Origin: Staphylococcus simiae
GTDB lineage: Bacteria; Bacillota; Bacilli; Staphylococcales; Staphylococcaceae
Length of the DNA: 64,000 nt
Reading direction: 5' to 3'
Assembly: GCF_017357005.1 (NCBI RefSeq)
Contig: NZ_CP071589.1
Span: forward strand, 1,798,001 to 1,862,000
The notes below the pieces were generated by a model that saw only the letters and a list, made by a program, of their open reading frames with translations, had not been told where the DNA came from and searched no databases. Positions 8,492 through 19,121 of the stretch are shown here, one piece after another; within the stretch, counting starts at the first letter, position 1, and each line of letters opens with the position of its first letter. The position numbers were made by a program, and so were the translations under genes.

Positions 8492-11424
8492 CGTTTCCCG
8501 CCTTCCTCTATTTTGTTTAATGTAATAACTTCTTTAGCTGGAATAATATTATCTTTAACACATGTAAAGTAAAGTACTTGATAATGTTGTGATAATTCTC
8601 TCAAATAATTCAACATTTTTTCAGTACGCTTTTTATCAAAATGAACAAATGCATCGTCTACGATTAATGGGAATGGATAATATGGTCTTAATACTTTAAT
8701 TAAACTGATACGTAACGCTACATAAAGTAATTCTTTAGTTGACTGACTTAATTCAACAGGTTCATATATTTGACCATTATGATGTTTCACCGTAATACTA
8801 TCTTCATTATAATTAATCATTGTATATTTACCGTCAGTTAAGTTTGTTAAAATTGCAACTGCTTCGTTAATCACTTGTGGTAAACGTTTATCTTTAATTT
8901 GTTTAATATGTTCATCAACTAGACTTTGTAAATAACTTAAACTAGCCCAGTCTTTAGCAATCGCATTTAATTGATTTTTAAGACTATGATATTCATGTCT
9001 TAAATTGGCAAGTGTTGAATCAGTTTCCATATGATTAATTTGGGCGTTTAAATCACTCACCTGACTCTGCATATCTAAATATTGTTCATTATATTCATCG
9101 ACTTGTGTAGCTAATAAATGATCTTCTTCATCTAATTGTGCCGTTGTTTTGTCACTTAAACTTGAACTCAAGTCATATGAATAGTTTTGATTTTCAAGAT
9201 ACTTTGTTAATTGATTAAAACGATTTAAATCACTCATGTAACTTTGATAATCTTCATGATGTTGATAGAATTCTTCTTCATTTGAAACATTGATGAAATT
9301 AAACAATTCGTCTATTTCTTTATTATTGGCATTTAATTGCTCTTTTAAATGTGCTAATTCATTAGAGATTAATTTAGTATTGTCTTCATTACTTTGCCAT
9401 TTAGTTTTAGTATCTTCAGCATTTTTAAGCCATTGATTAATATCATGGAACAGTGACAATTTATTAAAGTACACAAATAGCGGTTGTGTTACTCTTTCAG
9501 CGTGCTCGTAAAATTCCGTTAGCTCTGTTGCTAATTGTTGTCGAGTCTCATTTAAATCTTTGATATGCTGGTCAAGTGCTTTGATGTTTGCCATTGTTGA
9601 AATACTATCAATTATTAATTCATTAGACATCTTAGGAGATAAGTATAATTCTTCTTTAACATTAGCAATATTTTCATCTAAACTATGATGACGAATCGTA
9701 GCTGTATTTAACTTACCTTCGATATATTGTCTTTTTTCATCTAAAATATCTTTATTTTTACTTGCTTGTTGCCAATGGTCACGATGACGATATTGTTCAT
9801 CTAAATCAAAGCTTAAATCATAATTTTGATCTAATTGTGCTAACTGTTCTTTCAATTCAGCAATTTCGTCTGTAATTGCTTCACTATAATCAACTTCTTT
9901 AGCTTTTGACATGATGATGCCAATAATGAAAATGATAGTCAATATTGCAAAAATGACTCCAAACAGCATATTTTGAGTAATAAATGAAAATGCTGTTAAT
10001 CCTATTCCGACAATTGTTAGAATAATAAATGTTGTACGTAATAATTTTTGACGTTGTTGTTTCTGCTGTTGCTCTATTTCAAAACGTTCTTTTAATTTTT
10101 CGTATAGATTTTCTTTTTCGTTTAATTCGATAACTTGTTGAGAATATTCTTTTTTCTTTTCAAATGTTTCATCGGCAACGATATGTTCTTCAATACTATC
10201 CAATTCATTATTTATCGCATTTGTTTCAATTTTATTATCTTCTAGACTACGCTCAAGTTGTTTAATATATGCTTGTTGTTCTTGTTTTTGGTTAATTTGT
10301 TCACTAACATGACTTTTCATAGCTTCTGAGCTATCTACACTATGATGTGTTTCAGACCATCCAATATGTGATTGTAATTCTTCTTTTTCTCTTTGTTTAT
10401 TAGCAATTTCTTTTTCTATTGATGTTAATTCAAACTCTTTATTTTTAATATCACTTTGTTGTTGGTTTAAACTCGTCATTGCATCGATATCAGATTGTTT
10501 TGCAGGTTTAAGTTTGTGTTTTTCATCTAACAATTGTTGTAAGCGTTCTTCTCTCAAACCGATATCTCGCTCTAATGATTGTTTATGTGCTCTTGCTTTT
10601 TCATATCTATCAATACCCTTTTCAGGAAAATGGATTGGTTCAACATTTAAATTTTGTTCTAATGCTTTCCATTCTTGAGCATGATCATGTAGTGCAACTT
10701 CTTTTTGCTTTGCTTCATGCATTTTAGATAATTGGTTTAAATTTTGTTTTAAGTTTTCAAGTCGTCTAGTTGCTTTATCACGATCATCTACTAAGCGGTG
10801 ATATGTTTCTAATTTTGCTTCTTCTTCACGAATTTGACCTTCCAATTGTTTCAATTGTTCAATTTGTTGATTGATAATTGGATTTTTTCCTGATTTCTTA
10901 TAAAGTTCATCTTTTTTGCGATTAATAATGTCTCTCATTGACGTAAATTCAGTAGAACCTAATGCTCCAGCTTGTAATAAATAGTCTTGAAGTTGTTTTT
11001 CGTGAAGATTACGATGAATATCTTGTAACCCTAATACGTCAAATGAAAAGATACCTTGATATGTCTTTTTGGAGATATAGTTTAGTTTCTTTTGTAACCA
11101 GGCTTCATCACGTACAGTACCATTTGGTAAATAGACTTTAACATCGCCTTGGGCACTACCTTTAATACGTTCAACTTCAATCTCCATATCATCATCTAAC
11201 ATTAAAGTTAACTTACCACCATATTGATTACCTAATCTTGGTTCTAGTCGTGGTTCTTTTGATTTTTTAGTTGGAAATCCAAATAGAATCGAATGGATAA
11301 ATGCTTGAATCGTTGATTTACCTGCTTCATTTTCACCAAAAATTTCTGTGAATGTTTGATTGAAATCAATTTTACGTTGAACAAACTGACCATAGCCATA
11401 AATTTCAAGAGATTTAATTATCAT
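8488..11424 (-). CDS. yhaN: SbcC/Rad50-like AAA ATPase with a membrane hairpin (YhaN type)
   Basis: This is a 978-residue SMC/Rad50-like ATPase. Walker A ([10 protein letters not shown]) is near residues 30-38 and Walker B ([11 protein letters not shown]) near the C-terminus, separated by long coiled coils (about 185-460 and 510-880). Where Rad50/SbcC has a CxxC zinc hook, this protein has two hydrophobic helices (about 463-483 and 486-505) and no CxxC, so the apex is probably in the membrane. The start is the ATG at 11424 behind GAGGTG; a GTG at 11433 overlaps that site. It overlaps yhaO by 11 bases. By analogy with SbcCD, YhaN and YhaO should form an ATP-dependent nuclease complex; the substrate is unknown. 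Confidence 0.9.
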   Translation of the reverse strand: MIIKSLEIYGYGQFVQRKIDFNQTFTEIFGENEAGKSTIQAFIHSILFGFPTKKSKEPRLEPRLGNQYGGKLTLMLDDDMEIEVERIKGSAQGDVKVYLPNGTVRDEAWLQKKLNYISKKTYQGIFSFDVLGLQDIHRNLHEKQLQDYLLQAGALGSTEFTSMRDIINRKKDELYKKSGKNPIINQQIEQLKQLEGQIREEEAKLETYHRLVDDRDKATRRLENLKQNLNQLSKMHEAKQKEVALHDHAQEWKALEQNLNVEPIHFPEKGIDRYEKARAHKQSLERDIGLREERLQQLLDEKHKLKPAKQSDIDAMTSLNQQQSDIKNKEFELTSIEKEIANKQREKEELQSHIGWSETHHSVDSSEAMKSHVSEQINQKQEQQAYIKQLERSLEDNKIETNAINNELDSIEEHIVADETFEKKKEYSQQVIELNEKENLYEKLKERFEIEQQQKQQRQKLLRTTFIILTIVGIGLTAFSFITQNMLFGVIFAILTIIFIIGIIMSKAKEVDYSEAITDEIAELKEQLAQLDQNYDLSFDLDEQYRHRDHWQQASKNKDILDEKRQYIEGKLNTATIRHHSLDENIANVKEELYLSPKMSNELIIDSISTMANIKALDQHIKDLNETRQQLATELTEFYEHAERVTQPLFVYFNKLSLFHDINQWLKNAEDTKTKWQSNEDNTKLISNELAHLKEQLNANNKEIDELFNFINVSNEEEFYQHHEDYQSYMSDLNRFNQLTKYLENQNYSYDLSSSLSDKTTAQLDEEDHLLATQVDEYNEQYLDMQSQVSDLNAQINHMETDSTLANLRHEYHSLKNQLNAIAKDWASLSYLQSLVDEHIKQIKDKRLPQVINEAVAILTNLTDGKYTMINYNEDSITVKHHNGQIYEPVELSQSTKELLYVALRISLIKVLRPYYPFPLIVDDAFVHFDKKRTEKMLNYLRELSQHYQVLYFTCVKDNIIPAKEVITLNKIEEGGKR

Positions 11425-12610
11425 TTTGTTCACCTCTCATCTCTGCCTTTAATAATTCTTCTGCGTGATTAACTAATTCAGTATGATTAAACTCAGTATA
11501 ATCTTCTAAATATTTAGAAGCACGAGGATTGAGATATAAATCAGACATTGCATTATCAAACACCGTACGATCTGCTAATAATTCTCCTGAAAATTCATTT
11601 ACTAATGGTGATTCATCATTTTGTGTATATGAAATTGATAAATCATCAATGACAACGAATTGATTTTCATTTTCCTCATAATCGGCAATCATTTCTTCAA
11701 CTTGTAATAAATCTTGAGGTGAAATATATGATTCACTATTAACAACAAGTTTTATACGGTAAATTGCTTTACCTTGATTTCTCACTCGTTCTTTGAATTG
11801 TTGAATTTCATCATATAAACCTTGCTTTGAAGTGTGTTCTGTCTCAATTGTTGCTTCTTCAAATCTAATGTATTGCGTCGGGTAAAACTGCGTAGTTAAA
11901 TTTAAATGATCTCCTTCAACTAATAAACATCCTTTTTCACCTTGTTCGTTAAAATGTCTACCTTGAATATTACCAGCATAGTTAATCACTGGCATATCAC
12001 TTAATTGTTGACGTTCATGTATATGTCCAAGTGCCCAATAATGATATAACTTACTGTTTAAATCTTCTAAAATAAATTCAGTATATCGATCTTTAGTTGA
12101 AGATTTGCTATACGTTCCATGTAATACACCGATATGTATCCCCTTTTGCCCTTGACTAGAAGGATATTCGTCTATTTTATTTTCATAACTAGATTTATCT
12201 TGATAACTAAAGCCATGAATATAAATTGTTTCACCGGCTTTCGTAATAGCTTCGTATGTTTCTACTTGATTTGAAAATACTGAAACATTATCTGGCCAAT
12301 TAGCAGTGATATTTGAAGTTAAAGGATCATGATTACCGTGACTTATATAGACAAAAATTTGTTCATTTTTTAATCTTTCAAACTGTTGTTGTAAAAATAC
12401 TTCAGCACGAAGCGTTCTATTCTCACTATCAAATAAATCTCCAGCAATGATGACGAAATCCACTTCATGTTGAAGTGCGATATCTACAATATTTTTAAAA
12501 CTTTCATAGGCACTTTTTTGGATATCTTCAAATATTTTGGGGCTTAAATGACTTTTAGACTTGAATGGACTATCTAAATGTAAATCTGCACAATGAATAA
12601 ATTTAACCAT
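11414..12610 (-). CDS. yhaO: Metallophosphoesterase, SbcD/Mre11-like (YhaO type)
   Basis: This 398-residue calcineurin-type phosphoesterase has the Mre11/SbcD motifs in order: CADLHLD (Asp and His metal ligands, near residue 7), IAGDLFDSENR, SHGNHDP, VLHGTYS and LGHIHERQ. The C-terminal third is a capping region that probably binds the YhaN coiled coil. I chose the ATG at 12610 because GAGGAG lies about ten bases before it; in-frame codons further upstream have no site. It is the first gene of the operon and is translationally coupled to yhaN. Confidence 0.91.
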   Translation of the reverse strand: MVKFIHCADLHLDSPFKSKSHLSPKIFEDIQKSAYESFKNIVDIALQHEVDFVIIAGDLFDSENRTLRAEVFLQQQFERLKNEQIFVYISHGNHDPLTSNITANWPDNVSVFSNQVETYEAITKAGETIYIHGFSYQDKSSYENKIDEYPSSQGQKGIHIGVLHGTYSKSSTKDRYTEFILEDLNSKLYHYWALGHIHERQQLSDMPVINYAGNIQGRHFNEQGEKGCLLVEGDHLNLTTQFYPTQYIRFEEATIETEHTSKQGLYDEIQQFKERVRNQGKAIYRIKLVVNSESYISPQDLLQVEEMIADYEENENQFVVIDDLSISYTQNDESPLVNEFSGELLADRTVFDNAMSDLYLNPRASKYLEDYTEFNHTELVNHAEELLKAEMRGEQNDN

Positions 12611-13130
12611 ACTTACATTTCTCCTCAATAAAGGTTCTAACATCAATTTCAAAGATGATGACTTATAAATTTACATATGTCATATAGTTACTTTGATATA
12701 TAAATGTTGAATGTTACTTTTTGTTATTATCATGTTCTTCATACAATTTCTTTAAAATGAATTACTCATTTTTTATCATATGGATTGCTATAACTAAATT
12801 TTATATAAAATTGATGTTTTATTTACCAAATATTAACAAAGTATATTATCTATTCATTTTACCATAACATATTTCATATCGTCGATGAACATAATGTGTT
12901 AAGCGTTTACATATTAAAAATAATAATTTACTACAATTTTCAAACTATCTGTTGATATTAAAACTTGGATTTGAACAATGATTGTATAACCTACAAGTTT
13001 ATATTGGTAAGGTAAAACCTATTATAAAATGGCTATATTAAAAATGTTAATCATCATGTGTCTATTAAGACTTTAAGTGGTTAGTAATCTATGAAGTATT
13101 TTTGTTATCAGAATATCATTAATAACAATT
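12611..13130. other. Intergenic region upstream of yhaO
   Basis: About 520 bases of AT-rich DNA. It must hold the yhaO promoter, but no promoter stands out clearly from the AT-rich background. I see no supported reading frame or structured RNA. Confidence 0.5.
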
Positions 13131-13165
13131 AAAAAAGCCAACAAAGTTAGACACTTTGTTGACTT
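13131..13165 (-). terminator. Terminator after the YlbF/YmcA-family gene
   Basis: On the minus strand AGTCAACAAAG pairs with CTTTGTTGGCT, followed by six T residues. Confidence 0.85.
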
Positions 13166-13199
13166 TAATCTTCTAAACTTAAGATAATATATACACTAA

Positions 13200-13544
13200 T
13201 TAGTCAGCGTAAATTTCATCTAAAGGTTTAACGATGATTTGGTTGATTTCTTGGAATACTTGGCTCATTTTTTGCTCAGCATTCATTAATTCAGAGATGT
13301 TTTCATCTTTTTCGATTGCTTGAGCTTGTTCTTGAGCTTTTTGTAAATCTTCCTCAGGAATCTCTTCACCTTGCATTTGTTTTTGTTGGAAACTCATTTG
13401 AGTTTCACGGAATTCATCAAATAATTTTTTTGACTCTTCATTAGCTTTTACTTTCGCAAAAGCGTCCTTAATAGCTTTATATTCTTCACTATCTCTTAAA
13501 GCTTGTTCTAATTGATTTGCATAATCGTATAAATTTACTGCCAT
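13200..13544 (-). CDS. YlbF/YmcA family protein (YheA-like)
   Basis: This 114-residue, almost entirely helical protein matches the YlbF/YmcA family. YlbF, YmcA and YaaT in Bacillus form a complex that affects RNase Y and development; the YheA-type member is less well understood. The central [20 protein letters not shown] (about 43-62) is typical. The start is the ATG at 13544, behind AAGGAG; the GTG three codons earlier overlaps that site. It lies 65 bases downstream of the DUF445 gene, the same yheB-yheA pairing as in Bacillus, so they are probably co-transcribed. Confidence 0.85.
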   Translation of the reverse strand: MAVNLYDYANQLEQALRDSEEYKAIKDAFAKVKANEESKKLFDEFRETQMSFQQKQMQGEEIPEEDLQKAQEQAQAIEKDENISELMNAEQKMSQVFQEINQIIVKPLDEIYAD

Positions 13545-13609
13545 GTTTAGCACTCCTTTGATAACTTGTTTAATAACGTTTCGCTATTACTTTACCACAT
13601 CTATCTTTT

Positions 13610-14734
13610 TTAGACAAAGATTGCAACTAATCCTTGGAAAAATCCAATAATTCCACCCAAAATGAAACCAAGGGACATAATTAATTTTAACTCTTTATCT
13701 GCAATTTCAATAATTAATTTTTCAATATAATCTAAATCAAATGTATTTATTTGTTCTTCTACTAAACCTCTTAAATTCACTTTTTTCATAATACTTGAAA
13801 GATGTTTAGATAATTGAGAAGTAATCATCGTTGTTAATTGTTGAACTAAATGCTGTTCTAGATAATCAATGACATTAGGCATCATTTGTTGTAGTGAACG
13901 ATGTGATTGTTGATATATGGTATTGCTTATATAATTAGCACTAACTTCAGATATTTCTGCAAATTGTTTTTCAGTTATTACTTCATTTAATTGCTTTCTT
14001 TTTAATTCTAGATATTCATTGTGTATTACTGTCGTCGCAATAGCTTTAGCTTTCGGATGTGACGTTAATCTAATTAACTCTTGTTGAATACGATCAGCAA
14101 TACTTTCTTTAGTCATAAACATTTGTAACATACCGATAATTTTACCTTTTTCATTGAAAAAGGTATCTATCATATCGTTGATATCTTTAGTTCCTCTTTC
14201 AGAAGACAAATATTTCCGTGCTCTATCACAGAGTAAATCTGTAGCTTCTTCGACCTTATTATCTATTGCTGTTTGTATCGTTTCAGGAATAAGATTAACC
14301 AATTGTTCAGCTTGATGATTGTTATAAAATGTCATGATTTGACGCTGAATATAATGATTAACATTATCATTAATTACATGATCGATGTCGATATTTAAGT
14401 GTTGAGCAATACTAGCAATTGTTGTGTTGTCATGTTTAACTTTTGAAATCTGTTGCATTAAGATATCTTCAATTGCTTGTTGAGACTGTTTACTTTCAAG
14501 CTTTGCTTTGATTAATGATTCAGTCAAAAGATGTTCTTCAATCACTTGACCAATCTTAGACGCAATTTCTCTTCTTCTTTTAGGTATTAGTCCGGGCGTA
14601 AATGGTACTCTCAAATGAAAAATATAAAGTGGTTTAAACGGATGAAATAGCATTCTTATAGCAATAACATTTGTTATGCCACCGATGATAGCTCCTACAA
14701 CTATCATAAATATAATTACAAATATTGCATTCAT
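13610..14734 (-). CDS. DUF445 / UPF0754 membrane protein (YheB-like)
   Basis: This 374-residue protein has one hydrophobic helix at each end (about 3-22 and 350-372) and a long helical middle rich in Gln, Ile and Leu. That is the layout of the DUF445 (UPF0754) family. The motif [14 protein letters not shown] near residue 22, and the repeat-like helices that follow, are characteristic. Function is unknown. AAGGAG precedes the ATG. It is the upstream partner of the YlbF-type gene. Confidence 0.85.
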   Translation of the reverse strand: MNAIFVIIFMIVVGAIIGGITNVIAIRMLFHPFKPLYIFHLRVPFTPGLIPKRRREIASKIGQVIEEHLLTESLIKAKLESKQSQQAIEDILMQQISKVKHDNTTIASIAQHLNIDIDHVINDNVNHYIQRQIMTFYNNHQAEQLVNLIPETIQTAIDNKVEEATDLLCDRARKYLSSERGTKDINDMIDTFFNEKGKIIGMLQMFMTKESIADRIQQELIRLTSHPKAKAIATTVIHNEYLELKRKQLNEVITEKQFAEISEVSANYISNTIYQQSHRSLQQMMPNVIDYLEQHLVQQLTTMITSQLSKHLSSIMKKVNLRGLVEEQINTFDLDYIEKLIIEIADKELKLIMSLGFILGGIIGFFQGLVAIFV

Positions 14735-14823
14735 TGATTGTTCTCCTTGATCACTGATATTTATCTATGTTTTTTAAATGTAATGACTTATTTCCTGAAT
14801 TAGATTTGTATAAACATAATTAT

Positions 14824-14863
14824 AAAAAAACGATGATTGCACTTATACAAATGCATCATCGTT
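14824..14863 (-). terminator. Terminator after the XRE regulator gene
   Basis: On the minus strand ACGATGATGCA pairs with TGCAATCATCGT (one bulge), followed by seven T residues. Confidence 0.85.
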
Positions 14864-14888
14864 CTATTATCTATAAAAAGTTAGAGGT

Positions 14889-15353
14889 TTAGATATGTAC
14901 TAATTCTTCTTTAGCATTTCTATTGAAATAAGTTTCCGCTTCTCTCATTTTTGAAGTACCAAAAATAGGTTGGTTATCAGGATTTAATACACGATAAATA
15001 TTACTTACTTTGTTACTTTGTAAAATAAAACCATTACGTGTCTCTACATTATTCCAATAAATGTCGCTAGTTGGTGCATGATTTGGATATGCACAGTGAT
15101 TTCTAGATATAGTTTGTACGATTTCTAATGGATCACAGCCAAATGTACTATTTAAAACTTCAGAATCTCTAAACAATGCACAAATTGAAATACAAGTTGT
15201 CCAGTTTGGTAATACTCTTTCTTTCTCAATTTGAACCAAAGTCTTCTTTGATAAGCCAATTGTTTGAGCCATTGTGTCCTGAGTATAGCCAGCCTCTATA
15301 CGTACCATTTTAAATTTAGTTTGAATTAAATCAGTAAAACTCTGTCTATCCAT
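14889..15353 (-). CDS. XRE-family DNA-binding regulator (SA1665-like)
   Basis: This 154-residue protein has an N-terminal helix-turn-helix of the XRE/Cro type (about residues 12-55: FKMVRIEAGYTQDTMAQTIG, then LSKKTLVQIEKE as recognition region) and a C-terminal domain I do not recognise. By position beside airSR and by sequence it looks like S. aureus SA1665, reported to bind the mecA promoter region and modulate methicillin resistance; that identification is from memory. A GAAAGG site precedes the ATG. It is monocistronic, with a strong terminator behind it and more than 500 bases upstream. Confidence 0.8.
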   Translation of the reverse strand: MDRQSFTDLIQTKFKMVRIEAGYTQDTMAQTIGLSKKTLVQIEKERVLPNWTTCISICALFRDSEVLNSTFGCDPLEIVQTISRNHCAYPNHAPTSDIYWNNVETRNGFILQSNKVSNIYRVLNPDNQPIFGTSKMREAETYFNRNAKEELVHI

Positions 15354-15915
15354 TCTGTTATCTACCTTTCTATTTGGGGAATTTTATCCGGACGCAAGAA
15401 ATTGCAATAATACACATTTCTTGAAACACAGATTACATCTTAATATATTTTTAATAAAATTAAAAGAGTCAATTTCACTTTGTCTTAAATTTTAGTTAAT
15501 CAACAATATTAAAGTTTACTTCAAAATAATATAAAAGTAAATCATGTAAAAAATAAAATTTAGCAATTTAACTATGCCTTAATTTTATATCTTCGCCGAC
15601 TTATAATTTGTCTTGCTGTAACATAATCATCAATTTTTTAAATCGATGTATATTAACCAAAATTTTTAAAGTTTGTTATTGCCATTTGAGGCTAATTCGT
15701 GATTTAATATTTTAGTCTCAATTAATCATTTACTATCTATCAATAAAGCCAATACTATCAATTGGTCACTGATAATATTTATTTTTAAGCACTCGACATT
15801 TCAATTATTTTTATAACTGTGTATCTATCATTTTAAAATTTAAAACAATGTGCGTAAAAATGCGTTTCTAATTTGTTATTAATTTAAGTTTATTATGTAA
15901 CTACATCATTAATAT
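15354..15915. other. Intergenic region between the XRE regulator gene and airR
   Basis: About 560 bases of very AT-rich DNA. It should contain the promoter of the XRE gene (minus strand) and the 3' end of airSR transcription. I see no supported reading frame, clear hairpin terminator or repeat. Confidence 0.5.
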
Positions 15916-16539
15916 CTAAATCAATTTATTTTCCATAGCATAAATAGCAGCTTGCGTACGATCATTAACCTGTAATTTAGTAAAAATATGACTGACGTGT
16001 GTTTTAATTGTTTTCTCTGATACAAATAATGTTTCCGCAATTTCTTTATTAGTCTTACCTTTAACCATTTCTCTAAGTACTTCTATTTCTCTTTTAGATA
16101 ACTTATTAGTGTTATGTGGTTTTTGACTCACTGCTTCAAAGACATCTTGAGCTTTAGGGTGTATAACTTTATTACCTTCTAACACTCGTCGTATAGTAGT
16201 TATCAGTTGTTCTGGTTCAACATCCTTCATTTCATAGCCATCAGCACCTTGATTAATGGCTGAAATAACATGTTCATCATCTACATAACTTGTTAACACT
16301 AATATTTTAATTTCTGGATAATATTTTTTTAAATATTTAGTGATTTCTATACCATTCATATCTGGCATGACTAAATCTAACAAAACAATGTCAGGTTGTT
16401 CGCCACTATTGATAAAATCAATAAAATCTTGTCCATTTGAAAAGTCTTCAATCACATCAAAATCATCAATGGTTGATAGTAAAAAGCGTAAGCCTTGACG
16501 AACAATATGGTGGTCATCTACTAGTATGATTTTTTTCAT
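15916..16539 (-). CDS. airR: Response regulator AirR (YhcR), NarL/FixJ type
   Basis: This 207-residue response regulator has a receiver domain (1-120) with the acidic pair DD at 8-9, phospho-acceptor Asp55 (VLLDLVMPD) and Lys near 105, and a LuxR-type helix-turn-helix (about 145-205: LSKREIEVLREMVKGKTNKEIAETL). With AirS it forms the oxygen- and redox-responsive system described in S. aureus as AirSR or YhcSR, which affects nitrate respiration, lac and cell-wall genes and is reported to be important for growth. It starts ten bases behind airS. Confidence 0.9.
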   Translation of the reverse strand: MKKIILVDDHHIVRQGLRFLLSTIDDFDVIEDFSNGQDFIDFINSGEQPDIVLLDLVMPDMNGIEITKYLKKYYPEIKILVLTSYVDDEHVISAINQGADGYEMKDVEPEQLITTIRRVLEGNKVIHPKAQDVFEAVSQKPHNTNKLSKREIEVLREMVKGKTNKEIAETLFVSEKTIKTHVSHIFTKLQVNDRTQAAIYAMENKLI

Positions 16540-16549
16540 ATTGTAACTC

Positions 16550-17671
16550 CTAACTACGTAATTCTATAGGTATTTTCATTGTTATTCTTGTACCTTGATT
16601 GGGTGTTGAATGTATGTCAACATTCCCATTTAACAATTTGACGCGCTGTTTAATATTAGTTAAACCATGGGATGACATCATATTGATTTCTTCCATATTA
16701 AAACCGCAACCCTCATCTTCTGCAACTATTTCAAGGTGATGATTTGATTGAGTTATTTTTATTAGTAATTTGTCGGTATTAGCGTGTTTTTTCACATTAT
16801 TAATACATTCCTGTAGCGCACGATAAATATTTTCTTCGATGTCATTTGATAAATCAATTAATCCTTCAACATCAATTTCTAAATTGATATCGACTAACTT
16901 GCCATATGCAGTTAATGCATGTACAATACCTTGTTCTAAGCCAACTGGTTTTAATTGCCATATTAAAGCTCTCATTTCATTGACAGCATTTTGACTCGTT
17001 TCTTCAATTGTTTGAAATGCTTGTTTAGCAATCGTTTCTTGTGTTAAACCGTATGCAGCATGTGCTGTTAACTTTACAGAAAAGAGCATTTGATTTACTG
17101 AATCATGTAAATCTCTAGCCAATCGATTTCTTTCATTAATTTTTGCTACTTCCTTTTCATGATCCGTTAAATAAATGCGTTTAATAGCTGACCCTAATTG
17201 AAAGGCAACAGATTCTAGCAACTCTAAATCTTCGTCGCTATATCGTTCAGTATTGGGAGAAGCAACATTTAATATACCAAATTGTTCTGAACCTGATTTA
17301 AGTGGCACTGTTGCATGATGAGTAACTCCATTATTCTGATTTGGCAAAGCTTTAGAAGCTAAGTTAATTCTTGAACAGTTTACAATATTTGAGGCTTTAT
17401 TTAATTTGCCTTTATTAAAAGCATTAACACACCAGCACGTACCGTCTTTAATATAGTGACATTGATTTGCCATTAATGAAGGTGGCAAATCGACATATGA
17501 TACAAGTTCATGTTGACCTTCTTGATTTATAAAAAAGATCCAGCCTGTTGTGAAATTACTACCTTCTATCAAAGATTTTAAGGCACCTTGAGTCACACTA
17601 TATATTTCAGTTTCTTCATTTAAAAATTCGGCAATTTCTTTCAGTAACGCTAACCTCGATTTTTGCTCCAT
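16550..17671 (-). CDS. airS: Redox-sensing histidine kinase AirS (YhcS)
   Basis: This is a soluble sensor kinase with a GAF domain (about residues 10-165), a HisKA_3 dimerisation segment (NRLARDLHDSVNQ, phospho-acceptor His188) and a HATPase domain (AEDEGCGFN and GLTNIKQR). Four cysteines in the GAF domain (71, 79, 81, 99 from this start) are placed to bind the Fe-S cluster reported for AirS. No membrane segment is present. I chose the ATG at 17671 because AAGGTGG lies eight bases before it; the ATG at 17674 and the longer one at 17695 are alternatives, the latter with a weak site. It is the first gene of airS-airR. Confidence 0.88.
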   Translation of the reverse strand: MEQKSRLALLKEIAEFLNEETEIYSVTQGALKSLIEGSNFTTGWIFFINQEGQHELVSYVDLPPSLMANQCHYIKDGTCWCVNAFNKGKLNKASNIVNCSRINLASKALPNQNNGVTHHATVPLKSGSEQFGILNVASPNTERYSDEDLELLESVAFQLGSAIKRIYLTDHEKEVAKINERNRLARDLHDSVNQMLFSVKLTAHAAYGLTQETIAKQAFQTIEETSQNAVNEMRALIWQLKPVGLEQGIVHALTAYGKLVDINLEIDVEGLIDLSNDIEENIYRALQECINNVKKHANTDKLLIKITQSNHHLEIVAEDEGCGFNMEEINMMSSHGLTNIKQRVKLLNGNVDIHSTPNQGTRITMKIPIELRS

Positions 17672-17829
17672 CATTTCGTCCACCTTATTAAACATGTCTT
17701 TCTATTATACCTTTAGTTGTATAAATTTGAAATCTTTGTCTATTATCCATTATATTTTGCTACTCTTTTAATATTTGTATTTAGTCTTTACTTTTTATGA
17801 TATGATATTAAATGATATAGGAGGATTTT

Positions 17830-18651
17830 ATGAAATTTAAAATACCAGAAAACTTTAATAACATGACCTTAAGAGAAATATTTCAACAAGTGAAGTTACC
17901 CAAGAAAGATCTCCATCATTTAAATATGTCGAAGGACATTACAATTAACGATCGCTTAGCACGTTTAGCTGATACAGTTCATACGAATGACATCGTCTAT
18001 GTACCTACTCCCGATGAGAAAAGTAATTATCTACCAAGTTATCGCTATGCTGAAGTGAAATATGAAGATGATGACTTAGCAATTATTTTGAAACCTAAAG
18101 GTGTTAAAACACATCCAAACGATTTAAAAGAAAGTAATACATTAATGAATCATGTTATATATACGATTGATAGTGATTATGTTGAACCTATCCATAGGCT
18201 CGATCAAGAAACTGTTGGCTTACTAATTGTTGCTAAAAATCCATTAATGAAAAAAATATTAGACAGAATGTTAGAAGAAAATGATATTACTCGAATATAC
18301 AGAGCTAATGTTAAAGCACTATTGCCAATTAAACCTCAAACCATTGATATGCCAATCGGAAAAGACAAGTTCCATTCAAATAAAAGAAGAGTATCACCTA
18401 CGGGTCAACGTGCAATTACGCATATTTTATCTTCTCAAATGGTTAAAGAAAATGTATGTCAATTAGCAATTAAATTAGATACAGGTCGAACACATCAAAT
18501 TCGTGTGCACTTAGCAGAAATTGGTCATCCTGTTATTGGAGACCCATTGTACGGAGATTCAACCTTAAGACAGCTTTCCTTAGAAAGTTATAAAATTGAA
18601 TTACAGCACCCATTAACAAAAGAATTGATTTCAGTATCTTTAGACGATTAA
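17830..18651 (+). CDS. RluA/RluD-family pseudouridine synthase
   Basis: This 273-residue enzyme converts uridine to pseudouridine in RNA. The catalytic-Asp motif reads HRLDQETVGLLIVAK (about residues 117-131), followed by the family motifs TGRTHQIRVHLAEIGHPVIGDPLYG. The N-terminal part carries a weak S4-like segment, as in RluD. Which position it modifies, and whether in rRNA or tRNA, cannot be told from sequence. AGGAGG precedes the ATG at ideal spacing. It is monocistronic and divergent from airSR. Confidence 0.9.
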   Translation: MKFKIPENFNNMTLREIFQQVKLPKKDLHHLNMSKDITINDRLARLADTVHTNDIVYVPTPDEKSNYLPSYRYAEVKYEDDDLAIILKPKGVKTHPNDLKESNTLMNHVIYTIDSDYVEPIHRLDQETVGLLIVAKNPLMKKILDRMLEENDITRIYRANVKALLPIKPQTIDMPIGKDKFHSNKRRVSPTGQRAITHILSSQMVKENVCQLAIKLDTGRTHQIRVHLAEIGHPVIGDPLYGDSTLRQLSLESYKIELQHPLTKELISVSLDD

Positions 18652-19059
18652 GTCATTGAGCTACAGTTATGACACTTAATAATCAAAGTTGTTTATATTT
18701 TTTATTGAGACAATCATCTCATTCGTTAAATTAAAAATGTCATTTTTGGTTGCGACAATCGGGAGTGGGACAGAAATAATTATTTCATAACAAATTATTT
18801 CGTAGATGCCCGTCATCAAAATTCTAAATGCGTATTTTTCATGTCAGATCTTAGTTACTCCAGCAATAGAGGCTAGGATTATATAACACTATTTTATTAA
18901 TATCACGTAATCGATATCATTATAACTAATCTCAGCTATTTACTATAGAAGCCTTTTCAAGCCAGAATCATTCAGTTTTTTAAATAGACAACTTACTTGA
19001 AATGTATGTGTCTTATTTCTTTTCTTTAACAATTGTGTTTATATACTATATAAATATTT
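18652..19059. other. Intergenic region with an S. aureus-type repeat
   Basis: About 410 bases without a gene. The part from 18761 is the GGGAGTGGGACAGAAAT repeat described separately; the rest is AT-rich with no supported reading frame. Confidence 0.55.
18761..18802 (+). repeat. GGGAGTGGGACAGAAAT-type intergenic repeat
   Basis: The repeat begins GGGAGTGGGACAGAAATAAT and continues to ATTATTTCG; the same core appears at 22133 and, inverted, ending at 57717. It belongs to an abundant family of S. aureus intergenic repeats. The full element may extend to about 18890. Confidence 0.75.
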
Positions 19060-19107
19060 AAAAAAGCTTGAACAACGAAGCAATAACATCTCGTTGTTCA
19101 AGCTTTT
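19060..19107 (-). terminator. Terminator after fumC
   Basis: AAAGCTTGAACAACGA pairs with TCGTTGTTCAAGCTTT; the minus-strand transcript of fumC ends in the T-rich tail. Confidence 0.9.
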
Positions 19108-19121
19108 ATGCATTACTATCA

